Source: Amycolatopsis benzoatilytica AK 16/65
Lineage (GTDB): Bacteria; Actinomycetota; Actinomycetes; Mycobacteriales; Pseudonocardiaceae
Direction: 5' to 3'
NCBI RefSeq assembly: GCF_000383915.1
Contig: NZ_KB912942.1
Coordinates: forward strand, 7,806-71,805
Length of the DNA stretch: 64,000 nucleotides
Program-made: the position numbers and the translations under genes
The notes under the pieces: generated by a model
The model's database searches: none
What the model saw: only the letters and a program-made list of their open reading frames with translations
What the model was told of the DNA's origin: nothing
In this document: positions 46,022 to 54,060 of the stretch, piece after piece
Layout of the letters: every line of letters starts with the position of its first letter
Numbering within the stretch: position 1 is the first letter of the stretch

Positions 46022-47719
46022 GTGCCGTTCCTCGCCGACGCGAACTTGCGACTCGATGCGAGTCCGATCGACTACATCGAGCTGGCGTTCTATTTCGTCC
46101 TGGTGCTCGGCATCGGCTATCTCGCCAGGAAGCAGGTGTCGAGCAGTCTCGACTTCCTGCTGTCCGGCCGGTCGCTGCCCGCCTGGGTCACCGGTCTGGC
46201 GTTCATTTCCGCGAACCTCGGCGCGGTCGAGGTCATGGGGATGTCCGCCAACGGCGTGCTCTACGGCTTGCCGACGGTCCACTACTTCTGGATCGGCGCC
46301 ATCCCGGCGATGCTGTTCCTCGGCCTGGTGATGATGCCGTTCTACTACGGCTCCAAGGTCCGCAGCGTGCCGGAGTTCATGCGCCGCCGGTTCGGGCCGG
46401 GCGCGCACCTGGTCAACGGCGTCAGCTTCGCCGCCGCGCAGATCCTGATCGCCGGCGCGAACCTGTTCCTGCTGGCCAGCGTCGTGAACCTGCTGCTGGG
46501 CTGGCCGCTGTGGGTGTCCATCGTGATCGCCGCCGCGATCGTGCTCGGATACACCGCGCTGGGCGGGCTTTCGGCCGCGATCTACAACGAGGTGCTGCAG
46601 TTCTTCGTGATCGTGGTGGCGCTGCTGCCGCTCACCATCGTCGGCCTGGTCAAGGTCGGCGGCTGGCAGGGCCTGGTGGACAAGGTCACGCACAGCCCCG
46701 GCGGCACCGAGCAGCTGCATTCCTGGCCGGGCGACAACCTCACCGGCTTCGGCAACAACTTCCTGTCCGTGCTCGGCATCGTGTTCGGCCTCGGCTTCGT
46801 GCTCTCCTTCGGCTACTGGACCACGAACTTCGTCGAGGTCCAGCGCGCGATGGCGTCGAAGAGTATGTCGGCCGCGCGCCGGACGCCGATCATCGGCGCG
46901 TTCCCGAAGATGCTGGTGCCGTTCATCGTCATCATCCCCGGCATGATCGCCGGCGTGGTGGTGCCGGAGTACTTGCAGGACAAGGGACTTCTGCTGCAGG
47001 ACAAGCCCGCGAGCAGCGGCGTCACCGCGAACAACGCGCTTCTGCTGCTGATGCGCGACCTGCTGCCCAACGGCATCCTCGGCATCGCGATCGCCGGTCT
47101 GCTCGCCTCGTTCATGGCCGGCATGGCGGCGAACCTCAGCTCGTTCAACACCGTGTTCACGTACGACATCTGGCAGACGTACGTGAAGAAGGACAAGCCG
47201 GACGGCTACTACCTGAACCTGGGCCGCCGCACCACGGTCGTCGCGACGATCATGGCCATCGGCACCGCGTTCGTCGCCTCGCAGTCGTCGAACATCCTGA
47301 CCTACCTGCAGGATCTGTTCTCGTTCTTCAACGCGCCGCTGTTCGCCACGTTCATCCTCGGCATGTTCTGGAAGCGGATGAGCCCGTCCGCCGGCTGGAT
47401 CGGCCTGATCGCCGGCACCGCGTCGGCGATCACGATCTGGGGACTGTCGCAGGGAGGGGTGCTCTCGCTGGCCGGGCAGGGCACCAGCTTCGTGGCGGCG
47501 GGCACCGCGTTCGTGGTGGACATCGTGGTGAGCGTCGGGGTTTCGCTGGCCTCGCAGCCGAAGGAGGAGGCGCAGCTGGTGGGCCTCGTTTACTCGCTCA
47601 CTCCGCGGGACGCGCTCAAGCACGACGACACCGGCGAGAACGCGGGCTGGTACCGCAAGCCGGGCCTGCTGGCCGGCATCGTCCTGGCGATCACCATCGT
47701 GCTGAACATCATCTTCTGA
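46022..47719 (+). CDS. Sodium:solute symporter (SSS family, SGLT-like)
   Basis: A 565-residue transporter with about 14 helices. GRSLPAWVTGLAFISANLGAVEVMGMSANG and ALGGLSAAIYNEVLQFF carry the conserved sodium-site regions; the long form with GYWTTNFVEVQRAMASKSM resembles sugar or inositol carriers. GTG at 46022 is chosen because GGAGG precedes it by 8 bases; an ATG at 45998 is an alternative. A small two-helix gene follows after 10 bases and is probably a partner. Confidence 0.88.
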   Translation: MPFLADANLRLDASPIDYIELAFYFVLVLGIGYLARKQVSSSLDFLLSGRSLPAWVTGLAFISANLGAVEVMGMSANGVLYGLPTVHYFWIGAIPAMLFLGLVMMPFYYGSKVRSVPEFMRRRFGPGAHLVNGVSFAAAQILIAGANLFLLASVVNLLLGWPLWVSIVIAAAIVLGYTALGGLSAAIYNEVLQFFVIVVALLPLTIVGLVKVGGWQGLVDKVTHSPGGTEQLHSWPGDNLTGFGNNFLSVLGIVFGLGFVLSFGYWTTNFVEVQRAMASKSMSAARRTPIIGAFPKMLVPFIVIIPGMIAGVVVPEYLQDKGLLLQDKPASSGVTANNALLLLMRDLLPNGILGIAIAGLLASFMAGMAANLSSFNTVFTYDIWQTYVKKDKPDGYYLNLGRRTTVVATIMAIGTAFVASQSSNILTYLQDLFSFFNAPLFATFILGMFWKRMSPSAGWIGLIAGTASAITIWGLSQGGVLSLAGQGTSFVAAGTAFVVDIVVSVGVSLASQPKEEAQLVGLVYSLTPRDALKHDDTGENAGWYRKPGLLAGIVLAITIVLNIIF

Positions 47720-47729
47720 GGAGGCCCGC

Positions 47730-47996
47730 ATGACCGAGAACACCTCGCGGCCGCGCAAGGCGGGCGCCTTCGACATCCGGCTGATCATCGCGCTGCTGCT
47801 CGGCGTGTACGGCGTGATCCTGACGATCATGGGCGCCGGGTTCACCAGCGACGCGGACCTCAAGAAGGCCGCGGACGTGAACATCAACCTGTGGTCCGGC
47901 ATCGGCCTGCTGGCGGCGACCGCCGTGTTCGTGCTGTGGGCGGTGCTGCGCCCGCTGGCCGTGCCGGAAACGAAGGAAGAGTCACCCGTCGAATAA
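47730..47996 (+). CDS. Small two-helix membrane protein next to the symporter
   Basis: An 88-residue protein with helices at about residues 17-36 (IIALLLGVYGVILTIMGAGF) and 53-72 (LWSGIGLLAATAVFVLWAVL). Small proteins of this form often follow SSS symporters and may be accessory subunits. GAGGAGG precedes the ATG. No enzymatic motif. Confidence 0.75.
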   Translation: MTENTSRPRKAGAFDIRLIIALLLGVYGVILTIMGAGFTSDADLKKAADVNINLWSGIGLLAATAVFVLWAVLRPLAVPETKEESPVE

Positions 47997-48043
47997 CCGG
48001 GTTGTCGCCACGTCCGGCCGCCGTGCAGGCTAGGTTGCCGGAC

Positions 48044-49036
48044 GTGGTGCACGATCGCCGGTTCGGCCGGTTCCTGAAGCTGTCCGCCCTGGTCGCCGCT
48101 GGCGCGGTCGCGTTGTCCGCGTGCGGCGGCCCTAATCTGGGCAAAGAGAACTTCGCGCGTACGACGGTCCCGGCGTCCGGCGGCGGCGTGTCCGACGGCC
48201 CGATCACCGACCCCGCGGTCACTCAGGCCGTCCTGCGCGATCTGAAGCCGTGCCAGTTCGTCGATCAGACCGCGATGGCGCAGCTGGGCCAGCCCAAGAG
48301 CGACCCCGTCCCCTCCAGCACCGATTTCGCTTCCTGTCGCGGCAGCGCGACCGATCCGGGCGGCAAGGAAGTCAGGGCGAGCGTCGACATCGGCGACATC
48401 GTGCTGTCCGCGGACAAGACCACCGGTGCGGTCGGCGGCCTCCCTCAGGTCGAGGTGCCCGATGTCGGCAGCACGAGCGGCTGCGTGGTCAGCGCGCTCA
48501 CCGGGCGGAATCCGAACATCGGCGTGTCGTTCCGGGTCGACTACGACGGCGGTGACGCCTGTGCGGCCGGCCGCAAACTGGTCGCGACGGCGGTCCAGAA
48601 GCTGCACGCGAGCCCGCAGAAGTACACGCCGGGCCCGGGCTCGGTAGTGGCCCTCGACCCGTGCACGCTGCTGGACCAGAGCGCGGTCGAGGCGGCGGTG
48701 AAGGGTGGCAAGCCGCTGCTGACTGGTCTGCACAACTGCACCTGGGGCCTGATCCCGAGCGTCCTGGTGACGATGCGGCCAGGCGTGGCGCCGTCCGAGG
48801 GCGACGGCTGGCTGAAGGCCGACGTCGGCACGCCGAACCAGGCGTACTCGAAAGCGGGCAACTCGAGCGGGGCCGGGTGCAAGGTCGCCTGGAAGCACCG
48901 GCAGTGGCTGAACGACCAGGTCGAGGTCGTCCAGTTGGAGTACCTGAACCAGGACGGCGACCAGCAGAAGGACGATCCGTGCGGCAAGGTGGTCGCGCTG
49001 GCGAAGAACCTGGCTTCGAAACTGCCCGCGGCCTGA
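48044..49036 (+). CDS. Secreted lipoprotein, DUF3558-like
   Basis: A 330-residue protein with a lipoprotein signal (LKLSALVAAGAVALSAC, acylated C27). Two similar halves follow, each with a Cys-containing LKPCQFVDQTAMAQLG or LDPCTLLDQSAVEAAV motif and a later Cys (FASCRGS, NCTWGLI), which suggests a duplicated disulfide domain as in DUF3558 proteins. TAGGTT (48031-48036) lies 7 bases before the GTG at 48044: leaderless. Function unknown. Confidence 0.78.
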   Translation: MVHDRRFGRFLKLSALVAAGAVALSACGGPNLGKENFARTTVPASGGGVSDGPITDPAVTQAVLRDLKPCQFVDQTAMAQLGQPKSDPVPSSTDFASCRGSATDPGGKEVRASVDIGDIVLSADKTTGAVGGLPQVEVPDVGSTSGCVVSALTGRNPNIGVSFRVDYDGGDACAAGRKLVATAVQKLHASPQKYTPGPGSVVALDPCTLLDQSAVEAAVKGGKPLLTGLHNCTWGLIPSVLVTMRPGVAPSEGDGWLKADVGTPNQAYSKAGNSSGAGCKVAWKHRQWLNDQVEVVQLEYLNQDGDQQKDDPCGKVVALAKNLASKLPAA

Positions 49037-49114
49037 GCCAGGGGTGCTTTGCGGCGGGCGGGGCGACCTCCTAGGTTGGGGTCGTCCACGACGCCGAGGT
49101 GCCGGAGGTCCGCC

Positions 49115-50116
49115 ATGAAGAAGATCATCAACGATCCGGCGGCCGTCGTCGCCGAATCGCTCAGAGGGCTCGCGCTCGCGCACGCCGATCTGCTGCGAGT
49201 GGAGGATGATCCGGCTCTGGTGGTGCGCGTGGACGCGCCGGTGGCGGGCAAGGTCGCGGTGATCTCCGGCGGCGGTTCCGGGCATGAGCCGCTGCACGGC
49301 GGCTTCGTCGGCCCCGGGATGCTGGACGCCGCGGTGCCCGGCCCGGTGTTCACCTCGCCGACTCCGGACGCGATCCAGGCCGCGGTCACCGCCGCCACCG
49401 GTCCGGCCGGGGCACTGCTGATCGTCAAGAATTACACCGGCGACGTGCTGAACTTCGAGACCGCCGCCGAACTGGCCGCCGCGGAGGACCTCGACGTGCG
49501 CAGCGTGGTCATCGACGACGACGTGGCGGTCAAGGACTCCACCTTCACCGCTGGCCGCCGCGGTGTCGGCGGCACCGTGCTGCTGGAGAAGATCGTCGGC
49601 GCGGCGGCCGAGCGCGGCGACTCTCTCGACCAGGTGGAAGCGCTGGCGCGCAAGGTGATCGGCCAGGTCGCCTCGATCGGGGTGGCGCTGTCCGCGCCGA
49701 CCGTGCCGCACGTCGGCGAGCCGAGTTTCGACCTCGGCCCGGACGAGATCGAGTTCGGCATCGGCATCCACGGCGAGCCCGGCCGCGAGCGGATCCCGGC
49801 CGAGCCGGCCGACGCGCTGGTCGCCCGGATGGTCGAGGCGGTGGTGTCCGACCTGCCGTTCGAGTCCGGCGACCGGGTGCTGTTGTTCACCAACTCGATG
49901 GGCGGCACGCCGCAGCTGGAGCTGTACCTCGCGCACGGCATCGCCGAGCGGCTGCTGGCCGAGCGCGGGATCGTGGTCGAGCGCAGGCTGGTCGGCCCGT
50001 ACATCACCAGCCTGGAAATGCAGGGCATCAGCCTGACGCTGCTGAAACTGGACGACGAGCTGACGCAGCTCTGGGACGCGCCGGTGCGCACGCCCGCGCT
50101 GCGATGGGGGATTTGA
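49115..50116 (+). CDS. dhaK: Dihydroxyacetone kinase subunit K
   Basis: A 333-residue subunit that binds dihydroxyacetone covalently. H219 in GIGIHGEPGRERI is the hemiaminal His; H57 in GGGSGHEPLHGGFVG is the active-site His near the substrate. GGAGGTCC precedes the ATG, and TAGGTT at about 49073 is a candidate -10. With DhaL and DhaM it forms the PTS-dependent kinase that feeds dihydroxyacetone into glycolysis. Confidence 0.95.
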   Translation: MKKIINDPAAVVAESLRGLALAHADLLRVEDDPALVVRVDAPVAGKVAVISGGGSGHEPLHGGFVGPGMLDAAVPGPVFTSPTPDAIQAAVTAATGPAGALLIVKNYTGDVLNFETAAELAAAEDLDVRSVVIDDDVAVKDSTFTAGRRGVGGTVLLEKIVGAAAERGDSLDQVEALARKVIGQVASIGVALSAPTVPHVGEPSFDLGPDEIEFGIGIHGEPGRERIPAEPADALVARMVEAVVSDLPFESGDRVLLFTNSMGGTPQLELYLAHGIAERLLAERGIVVERRLVGPYITSLEMQGISLTLLKLDDELTQLWDAPVRTPALRWGI

Positions 50117-50736
50117 TGAGCTGCACTGCCGGGGGGCTCGCGGCCGCGTTGCGCGCCGCTGCCGAAGTCATCTCCGAGCACCGCGACGAACTCGTGGAAC
50201 TCGACCGCGCGATCGGCGACGCCGACCACGGCGAGAACATGAAGCGGGGCTTCACCGCGATCGTCTCCGCGCTGGACACCGCGGTGCCGGAAACACCTGC
50301 CGCGGTGGCGAAACTCGCTGCCACCACACTGATCTCGAAGGTCGGCGGCGCGGCTGGCCCGCTGTACGGCACGGCCTTCCTGCGCGCTTCGGCCAAGCTC
50401 GGCACCGCGGCGGAGATCGACGTGCCGCTGCTGCGGGAGGCGCTGCGCGCGGCGCTGGAAGGCGTGCAGGCGCGCGGCAAGGCGGTCGCCCGCGACGCGA
50501 CGATGGTCGACGCGCTGCTTCCGGCGATCGCGGCCGCGGACGCGACGGACGGAACCGTCGCCGACGTGCTGGCCGCGGCAGCGGACGCGGCCGACGGCGG
50601 CGCGGAGTCCACTGTGGACTTGGTGCCGCGCAAGGGCCGCGCTTCCTACCTCGGCGAACGCGCGGTCGGGCACATGGACCCCGGCGCGCGTTCGACCGCG
50701 CTGCTGCTGCGTGCGTTCGCGGAGGCGGCCCGGTGA
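50116..50736 (+). CDS. dhaL: Dihydroxyacetone kinase subunit L
   Basis: A 206-residue ADP-binding subunit. The Mg-ADP site is ELDRAIGDADHGENMKRGF and the lid VGGAAGPLYGTAFLRAS; ARSTALLLRAF is at the end. The ATG at 50116 overlaps the dhaK stop (TGATG); GGGGG lies upstream. ADP stays bound and is rephosphorylated by DhaM. A copy of TCCACTGTGGA is at about 50608. Confidence 0.95.
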   Translation: MSCTAGGLAAALRAAAEVISEHRDELVELDRAIGDADHGENMKRGFTAIVSALDTAVPETPAAVAKLAATTLISKVGGAAGPLYGTAFLRASAKLGTAAEIDVPLLREALRAALEGVQARGKAVARDATMVDALLPAIAAADATDGTVADVLAAAADAADGGAESTVDLVPRKGRASYLGERAVGHMDPGARSTALLLRAFAEAAR

Positions 50737-51419
50737 GCGTCGGAATCGTTCTCGTGTCGCACAGCGCGAAACTGGCCGAGGGCCTGGCCGAACTGGCCGC
50801 CCAGATGGCCCCGGACGTCCGGATCGTCCCGGCCGGCGGGCTGCCCGACGACGGCGGCATCGGCACCGACTACGACGAGGTGGTGGCCGCCACGCAGCGG
50901 GCCGATTCCGGCGACGGCGTGGTGCTGCTCTACGACCTCGGCAGCGCGCAGATGACCGCTGAGCTGGCGGTCGAGTCGCTGGCCGATCCGTCGGCGGCGG
51001 TCGTGGTCGACGCGCCGCTGGTCGAGGGCGCGGTGGCGGCCGCGGTCGCCGCACAGGGCGGCGCGGACCGCAAGGCGGTCGGCGAGGCCGCGGCGAGTGC
51101 CGGTCTCGCGCCCGACCTGGCCGCCGTGGAGCTGTCGGCGGACGGCGAGGACGGCGTGGTGCAGAAGGAGTTCACCCTGGCCAACGAGGTCGGCCTGCAC
51201 GCGCGGCCGGCCGCTATCCTGGTGCGCAGCCTGGCTTCGTTCGACGCGGAGGTGTCGGTCCGGCTGGGTGAGCAGGAGGCGGACGCGCACAGCGTGCTGG
51301 CGCTGATGTCGCTCGGTGCCCGCCAGGGCGACCGGATCATGGTCCGCGCCCGCGGTCAGCAGGCGGCCGAGGCGGTCGCGCGGGTTGCCGAGCTGGTGGA
51401 GTCGAACTTCGGGGAGTGA
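50733..51419 (+). CDS. dhaM: DhaM phosphotransferase: EIIA(Man)-like domain fused to HPr
   Basis: A 228-residue fusion. Residues 1-130 are the EIIA-like DhaM domain with phospho-His H10 in VLVSHSAKLAEG. Residues 142-228 are an HPr domain with H156 in NEVGLHARPAAILVRS. It takes phosphate from EI of the PTS and passes it to ADP on DhaL. There is no EI domain, unlike the larger E. coli DhaM, so it must use a general EI coded elsewhere. GTGA overlap with dhaL. Confidence 0.93.
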   Translation: MSVGIVLVSHSAKLAEGLAELAAQMAPDVRIVPAGGLPDDGGIGTDYDEVVAATQRADSGDGVVLLYDLGSAQMTAELAVESLADPSAAVVVDAPLVEGAVAAAVAAQGGADRKAVGEAAASAGLAPDLAAVELSADGEDGVVQKEFTLANEVGLHARPAAILVRSLASFDAEVSVRLGEQEADAHSVLALMSLGARQGDRIMVRARGQQAAEAVARVAELVESNFGE

Positions 51420-51506
51420 CCAGGGATTTCCGTCCGGGTGACTTCCCCGGGACTGACTCGATTCCGAAGTGCTTTTGGCAGTTCCGCGTGGCACAGTGAG
51501 CGGAAA

Positions 51507-51520
51507 TTACCAGCGGGTAA
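51507..51520 (+). promoter_or_regulatory. Inverted-repeat operator before the 3-hydroxyacyl-CoA dehydrogenase gene
   Basis: TTACCAGCGGGTAA matches the site over the meaA promoter (TTACCCGCGGGTAC) at 12 of 14 positions, with half-sites TTACC and GGTAA. It lies just before the CTGGAGG ribosome site, so a bound repressor would block transcription there. Confidence 0.55.
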
Positions 51521-51534
51521 CCTCTGGAGGCCCT

Positions 51535-53301
51535 GTGGCACGGGAAATCTCGACGGTCGGTGTGGTCGGACTGGGCACGATGGGCGCGGGCATCGCCGAG
51601 GTGCTCGCGCGCAGCGGGCTCGACGTGGTCGCGGTCGAGCTGGACGAGGCGGCGGTCGAACGCGGCCTCGGGCACCTGCGGCATTCCACCGAGCGGGCGC
51701 TGGCCGGCGGGAAGCTCGACGAGGCGGGCCGGGAGGCGTTGCTCAGCCGGGTCCGCTGTTCCACGTCGCTGACCGACCTGTCCGAAGTGGACCTGGTGAT
51801 CGAGGCGATCCCGGAGAATCTCGCGGCGAAGGCCGCGGTGTTCGCCGAACTGGACAAGGTGACCAGGCCGGACGTGGTGTTCGCGTCCAACACGTCGTCG
51901 CTGTCGATCACCGAGATCGGCGTGCACACCGCGCGGCCGGGCAAGGTCGTCGGGATGCACTTCTTCAACCCGGCGCCGGTGCTCAAGCTGGTCGAGGTCG
52001 TGCGCACGGTGGTGACCGAGCCGGACGTGGTCGCCGACGCGGTGGCCTTCGCCGAGCGGCTGGGCAAGTCGCCGGTGGTGATCGGCGACCGGGCCGGGTT
52101 CATCGCGAACGCGCTGCTGTTCGGCTACCTCAACCACGCGGTCCGGATGTACGAGCAGCGCTACGCGACTCGGGAGGACCTCGACGCGGCGATGCGGTTC
52201 GGCTGCGGGTACCCGATGGGCCCGCTCGCGCTGCTCGACCTGATCGGGCTGGACACCGCGTACGAAATCCTCGACACGATGTATCACCAGTCGCGGAATC
52301 GGCTGCACGCGCCGGCTCCGTTGCTGAAGCAGATGATCACTGCCGGGCAGCTGGGCCGCAAGAGCGGGCACGGCTTCTACGCTTACGACGCGCCGGATTC
52401 GCCGGTCGTGGTCGACTCGGTCCCTTCATCCACTGTGGACTCCGCGGAAGCGCGTCCGGTGCGCTCGGTCGGCGTGATCGGCACCGGCACGATGGCCACC
52501 GGCATCGCGGAAGTGTTCGCCAAGCGCGGGTTCGACGTCGTGCTGCGGGCGCGGAGCATGGAGAAGGCGCAAGCGTCGGTCGCGAAGGTGAAAAAGTCGC
52601 TGGACAAGGCCGTGGTGCGGGGCAAACTCTCCGAAGAGGACGCGGCGGCCGCGCTGTCCCGGATCCGCCCGGTGACCGAGTTCGAGGAACTGGCGAACGC
52701 CGACCTCGTCGTGGAGGCGGTCGCCGAGGAGCTTTCGGTCAAACAGGCGGTGTTTTCGGCGCTGGACGAGGTCGTGCGGCCGGGCGCGGTGCTCGCCACC
52801 ACGACGTCGTCGCTCCCGGTCATCGAATGCGCGGCGGCGACTTCCCGGCCCGGCGACGTGGTCGGGTTGCACTTCTTCAACCCGGCTCCGGTGATGAAGC
52901 TGGTGGAAGTGGTGTCGACGATCGCGACCGCGCCGGACGTCACCGCGACCGCGACCGCGGTGTGCACGGCGGTCGGCAAGCATCCGGTGCACTGCGGCGA
53001 CCGGGCCGGATTCATCGTGAACGCCCTGCTGTTCCCGTATCTCAACGACGCGGTGAAGATGCTGGAGGCGCACTACGCGTCGGCGGACGACATCGACACC
53101 GCGATGAAGGTCGGTTGCGGTCTGCCGATGGGACCGTTCGAGCTGCTGGACGTGGTCGGCCTCGACGTCTCGCTGGCGATCGAGCGGACGCTCTTCAACG
53201 AGTTCCGCGAGGAAGGGTACGCGCCCGCGCCGCTGCTGGAGCATCTCGTGACCGCCGGACGGCTGGGCCGCAAGACCGGCAAGGGGTTCAAGGACTACTG
53301 A
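51535..53301 (+). CDS. 3-hydroxyacyl-CoA dehydrogenase with two tandem full-length domains
   Basis: A 588-residue protein made of two complete 3-hydroxybutyryl-CoA dehydrogenase units (about residues 1-285 and 300-588). Each has a Rossmann motif (VGLGTMGAGIAE; IGTGTMATGIAE), the catalytic segment (GMHFFNPAPVLKLVEV; GLHFFNPAPVMKLVEV), a DRAGFI motif and a GYPMGP or GLPMGP substrate loop. It oxidises 3-hydroxyacyl-CoA in butyrate/PHB and fatty acid metabolism. GTG start after CTGGAGG. Confidence 0.93.
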   Translation: MAREISTVGVVGLGTMGAGIAEVLARSGLDVVAVELDEAAVERGLGHLRHSTERALAGGKLDEAGREALLSRVRCSTSLTDLSEVDLVIEAIPENLAAKAAVFAELDKVTRPDVVFASNTSSLSITEIGVHTARPGKVVGMHFFNPAPVLKLVEVVRTVVTEPDVVADAVAFAERLGKSPVVIGDRAGFIANALLFGYLNHAVRMYEQRYATREDLDAAMRFGCGYPMGPLALLDLIGLDTAYEILDTMYHQSRNRLHAPAPLLKQMITAGQLGRKSGHGFYAYDAPDSPVVVDSVPSSTVDSAEARPVRSVGVIGTGTMATGIAEVFAKRGFDVVLRARSMEKAQASVAKVKKSLDKAVVRGKLSEEDAAAALSRIRPVTEFEELANADLVVEAVAEELSVKQAVFSALDEVVRPGAVLATTTSSLPVIECAAATSRPGDVVGLHFFNPAPVMKLVEVVSTIATAPDVTATATAVCTAVGKHPVHCGDRAGFIVNALLFPYLNDAVKMLEAHYASADDIDTAMKVGCGLPMGPFELLDVVGLDVSLAIERTLFNEFREEGYAPAPLLEHLVTAGRLGRKTGKGFKDY

Positions 53302-53341
53302 CCGGTCACGGGTACCCGGCGGGCCGCTTCCTCTCGCTGAA

Positions 53342-53396
53342 GTCCGTGAGGGGCTCCTCGAGGGACTCAGATTCCCTCGAGGAGCCCCTCACGGAC
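53342..53396. repeat. Dispersed inverted repeat, copy G (perfect stem, compensatory variant)
   Basis: A 24-bp perfect stem with a 7-base loop CTCAGAT. The middle CTCCTC/GAGGAG replaces the usual CCCCTT/AAGGGG on both arms. It lies between the convergent dehydrogenase (+) and Lrp (-) genes. This is the best-formed copy of the family. Confidence 0.93.
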
Positions 53397-53483
53397 CATC
53401 GCGCACCGGGTCCACCGCGAGCCCGCGGAGACTGGCGGGTCGGCGTCTTCCGGGAGGGGCCGGCACACGCGGCCGGCTGCTCC

Positions 53484-54002
53484 TCAGCCTCGCCGCCGAA
53501 TCCGCGCACCGGTCTGCCCTGGCTCGCCCTCCTCCGGCGGCAGCAGCGGGCCGCCCTGCCACTGCTGGAACACCAGATTCGTGTGCACCCGGGCGACCTC
53601 GTCGCGCGAGGTCAACTCGTCCAGCACCAACCGCTGAAGTTCGGCGGCGGACGTGGTCGCCACGTGCGCGAGAAAGTCGTCCGGCCCGGTCAAGTGGTAG
53701 ACCGCGCGAATCTCCGGCAATGCCAGCACATGCTCGACGAACTGCTCGACCAGCGGTCGCCGATGCGGCCGGACCTGTACGAACAGGAAGGCCTCCAGCG
53801 GGCGGCCCAGCTTCGCCGCGTCCACCTGCGCGTGCTGCCCGGTGATCACCCCCGTCTCCCGCAGCCGGGCGACCCGGTCGAGACACGTCGACGGCGCGAG
53901 CCCGACTGCCGCCGCCAGCTCCTTGTTGGACGTCCGGGCATCGTTCTGCAGCACTCGGAGAATTTCAAGATCAACCGGACTCAGTTCGACAGAAGATGAC
54001 AC
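53484..54002 (-). CDS. Lrp/AsnC-family transcriptional regulator
   Basis: A 172-residue protein: N-terminal HTH (LEILRVLQNDARTSNKELAAAVGLAPSTCLDRVARLRETGVI) and C-terminal RAM ligand domain (YHLTGPDDFLAHVATTSAAELQRLVLDEL). TAGAAT (complement of 54009-54014) lies 6 bases before the GTG at 54002: leaderless. It is divergent from a methionine/cystathionine lyase gene, a classic arrangement for Lrp-type control of that gene by an amino acid. Confidence 0.92.
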   Translation of the reverse strand: MSSSVELSPVDLEILRVLQNDARTSNKELAAAVGLAPSTCLDRVARLRETGVITGQHAQVDAAKLGRPLEAFLFVQVRPHRRPLVEQFVEHVLALPEIRAVYHLTGPDDFLAHVATTSAAELQRLVLDELTSRDEVARVHTNLVFQQWQGGPLLPPEEGEPGQTGARIRRRG

Positions 54003-54060
54003 AGCCGAATTCTAACCGAGACCATTGCGCAGATACCGGCTGTTGTCCGAACGTGACTGC

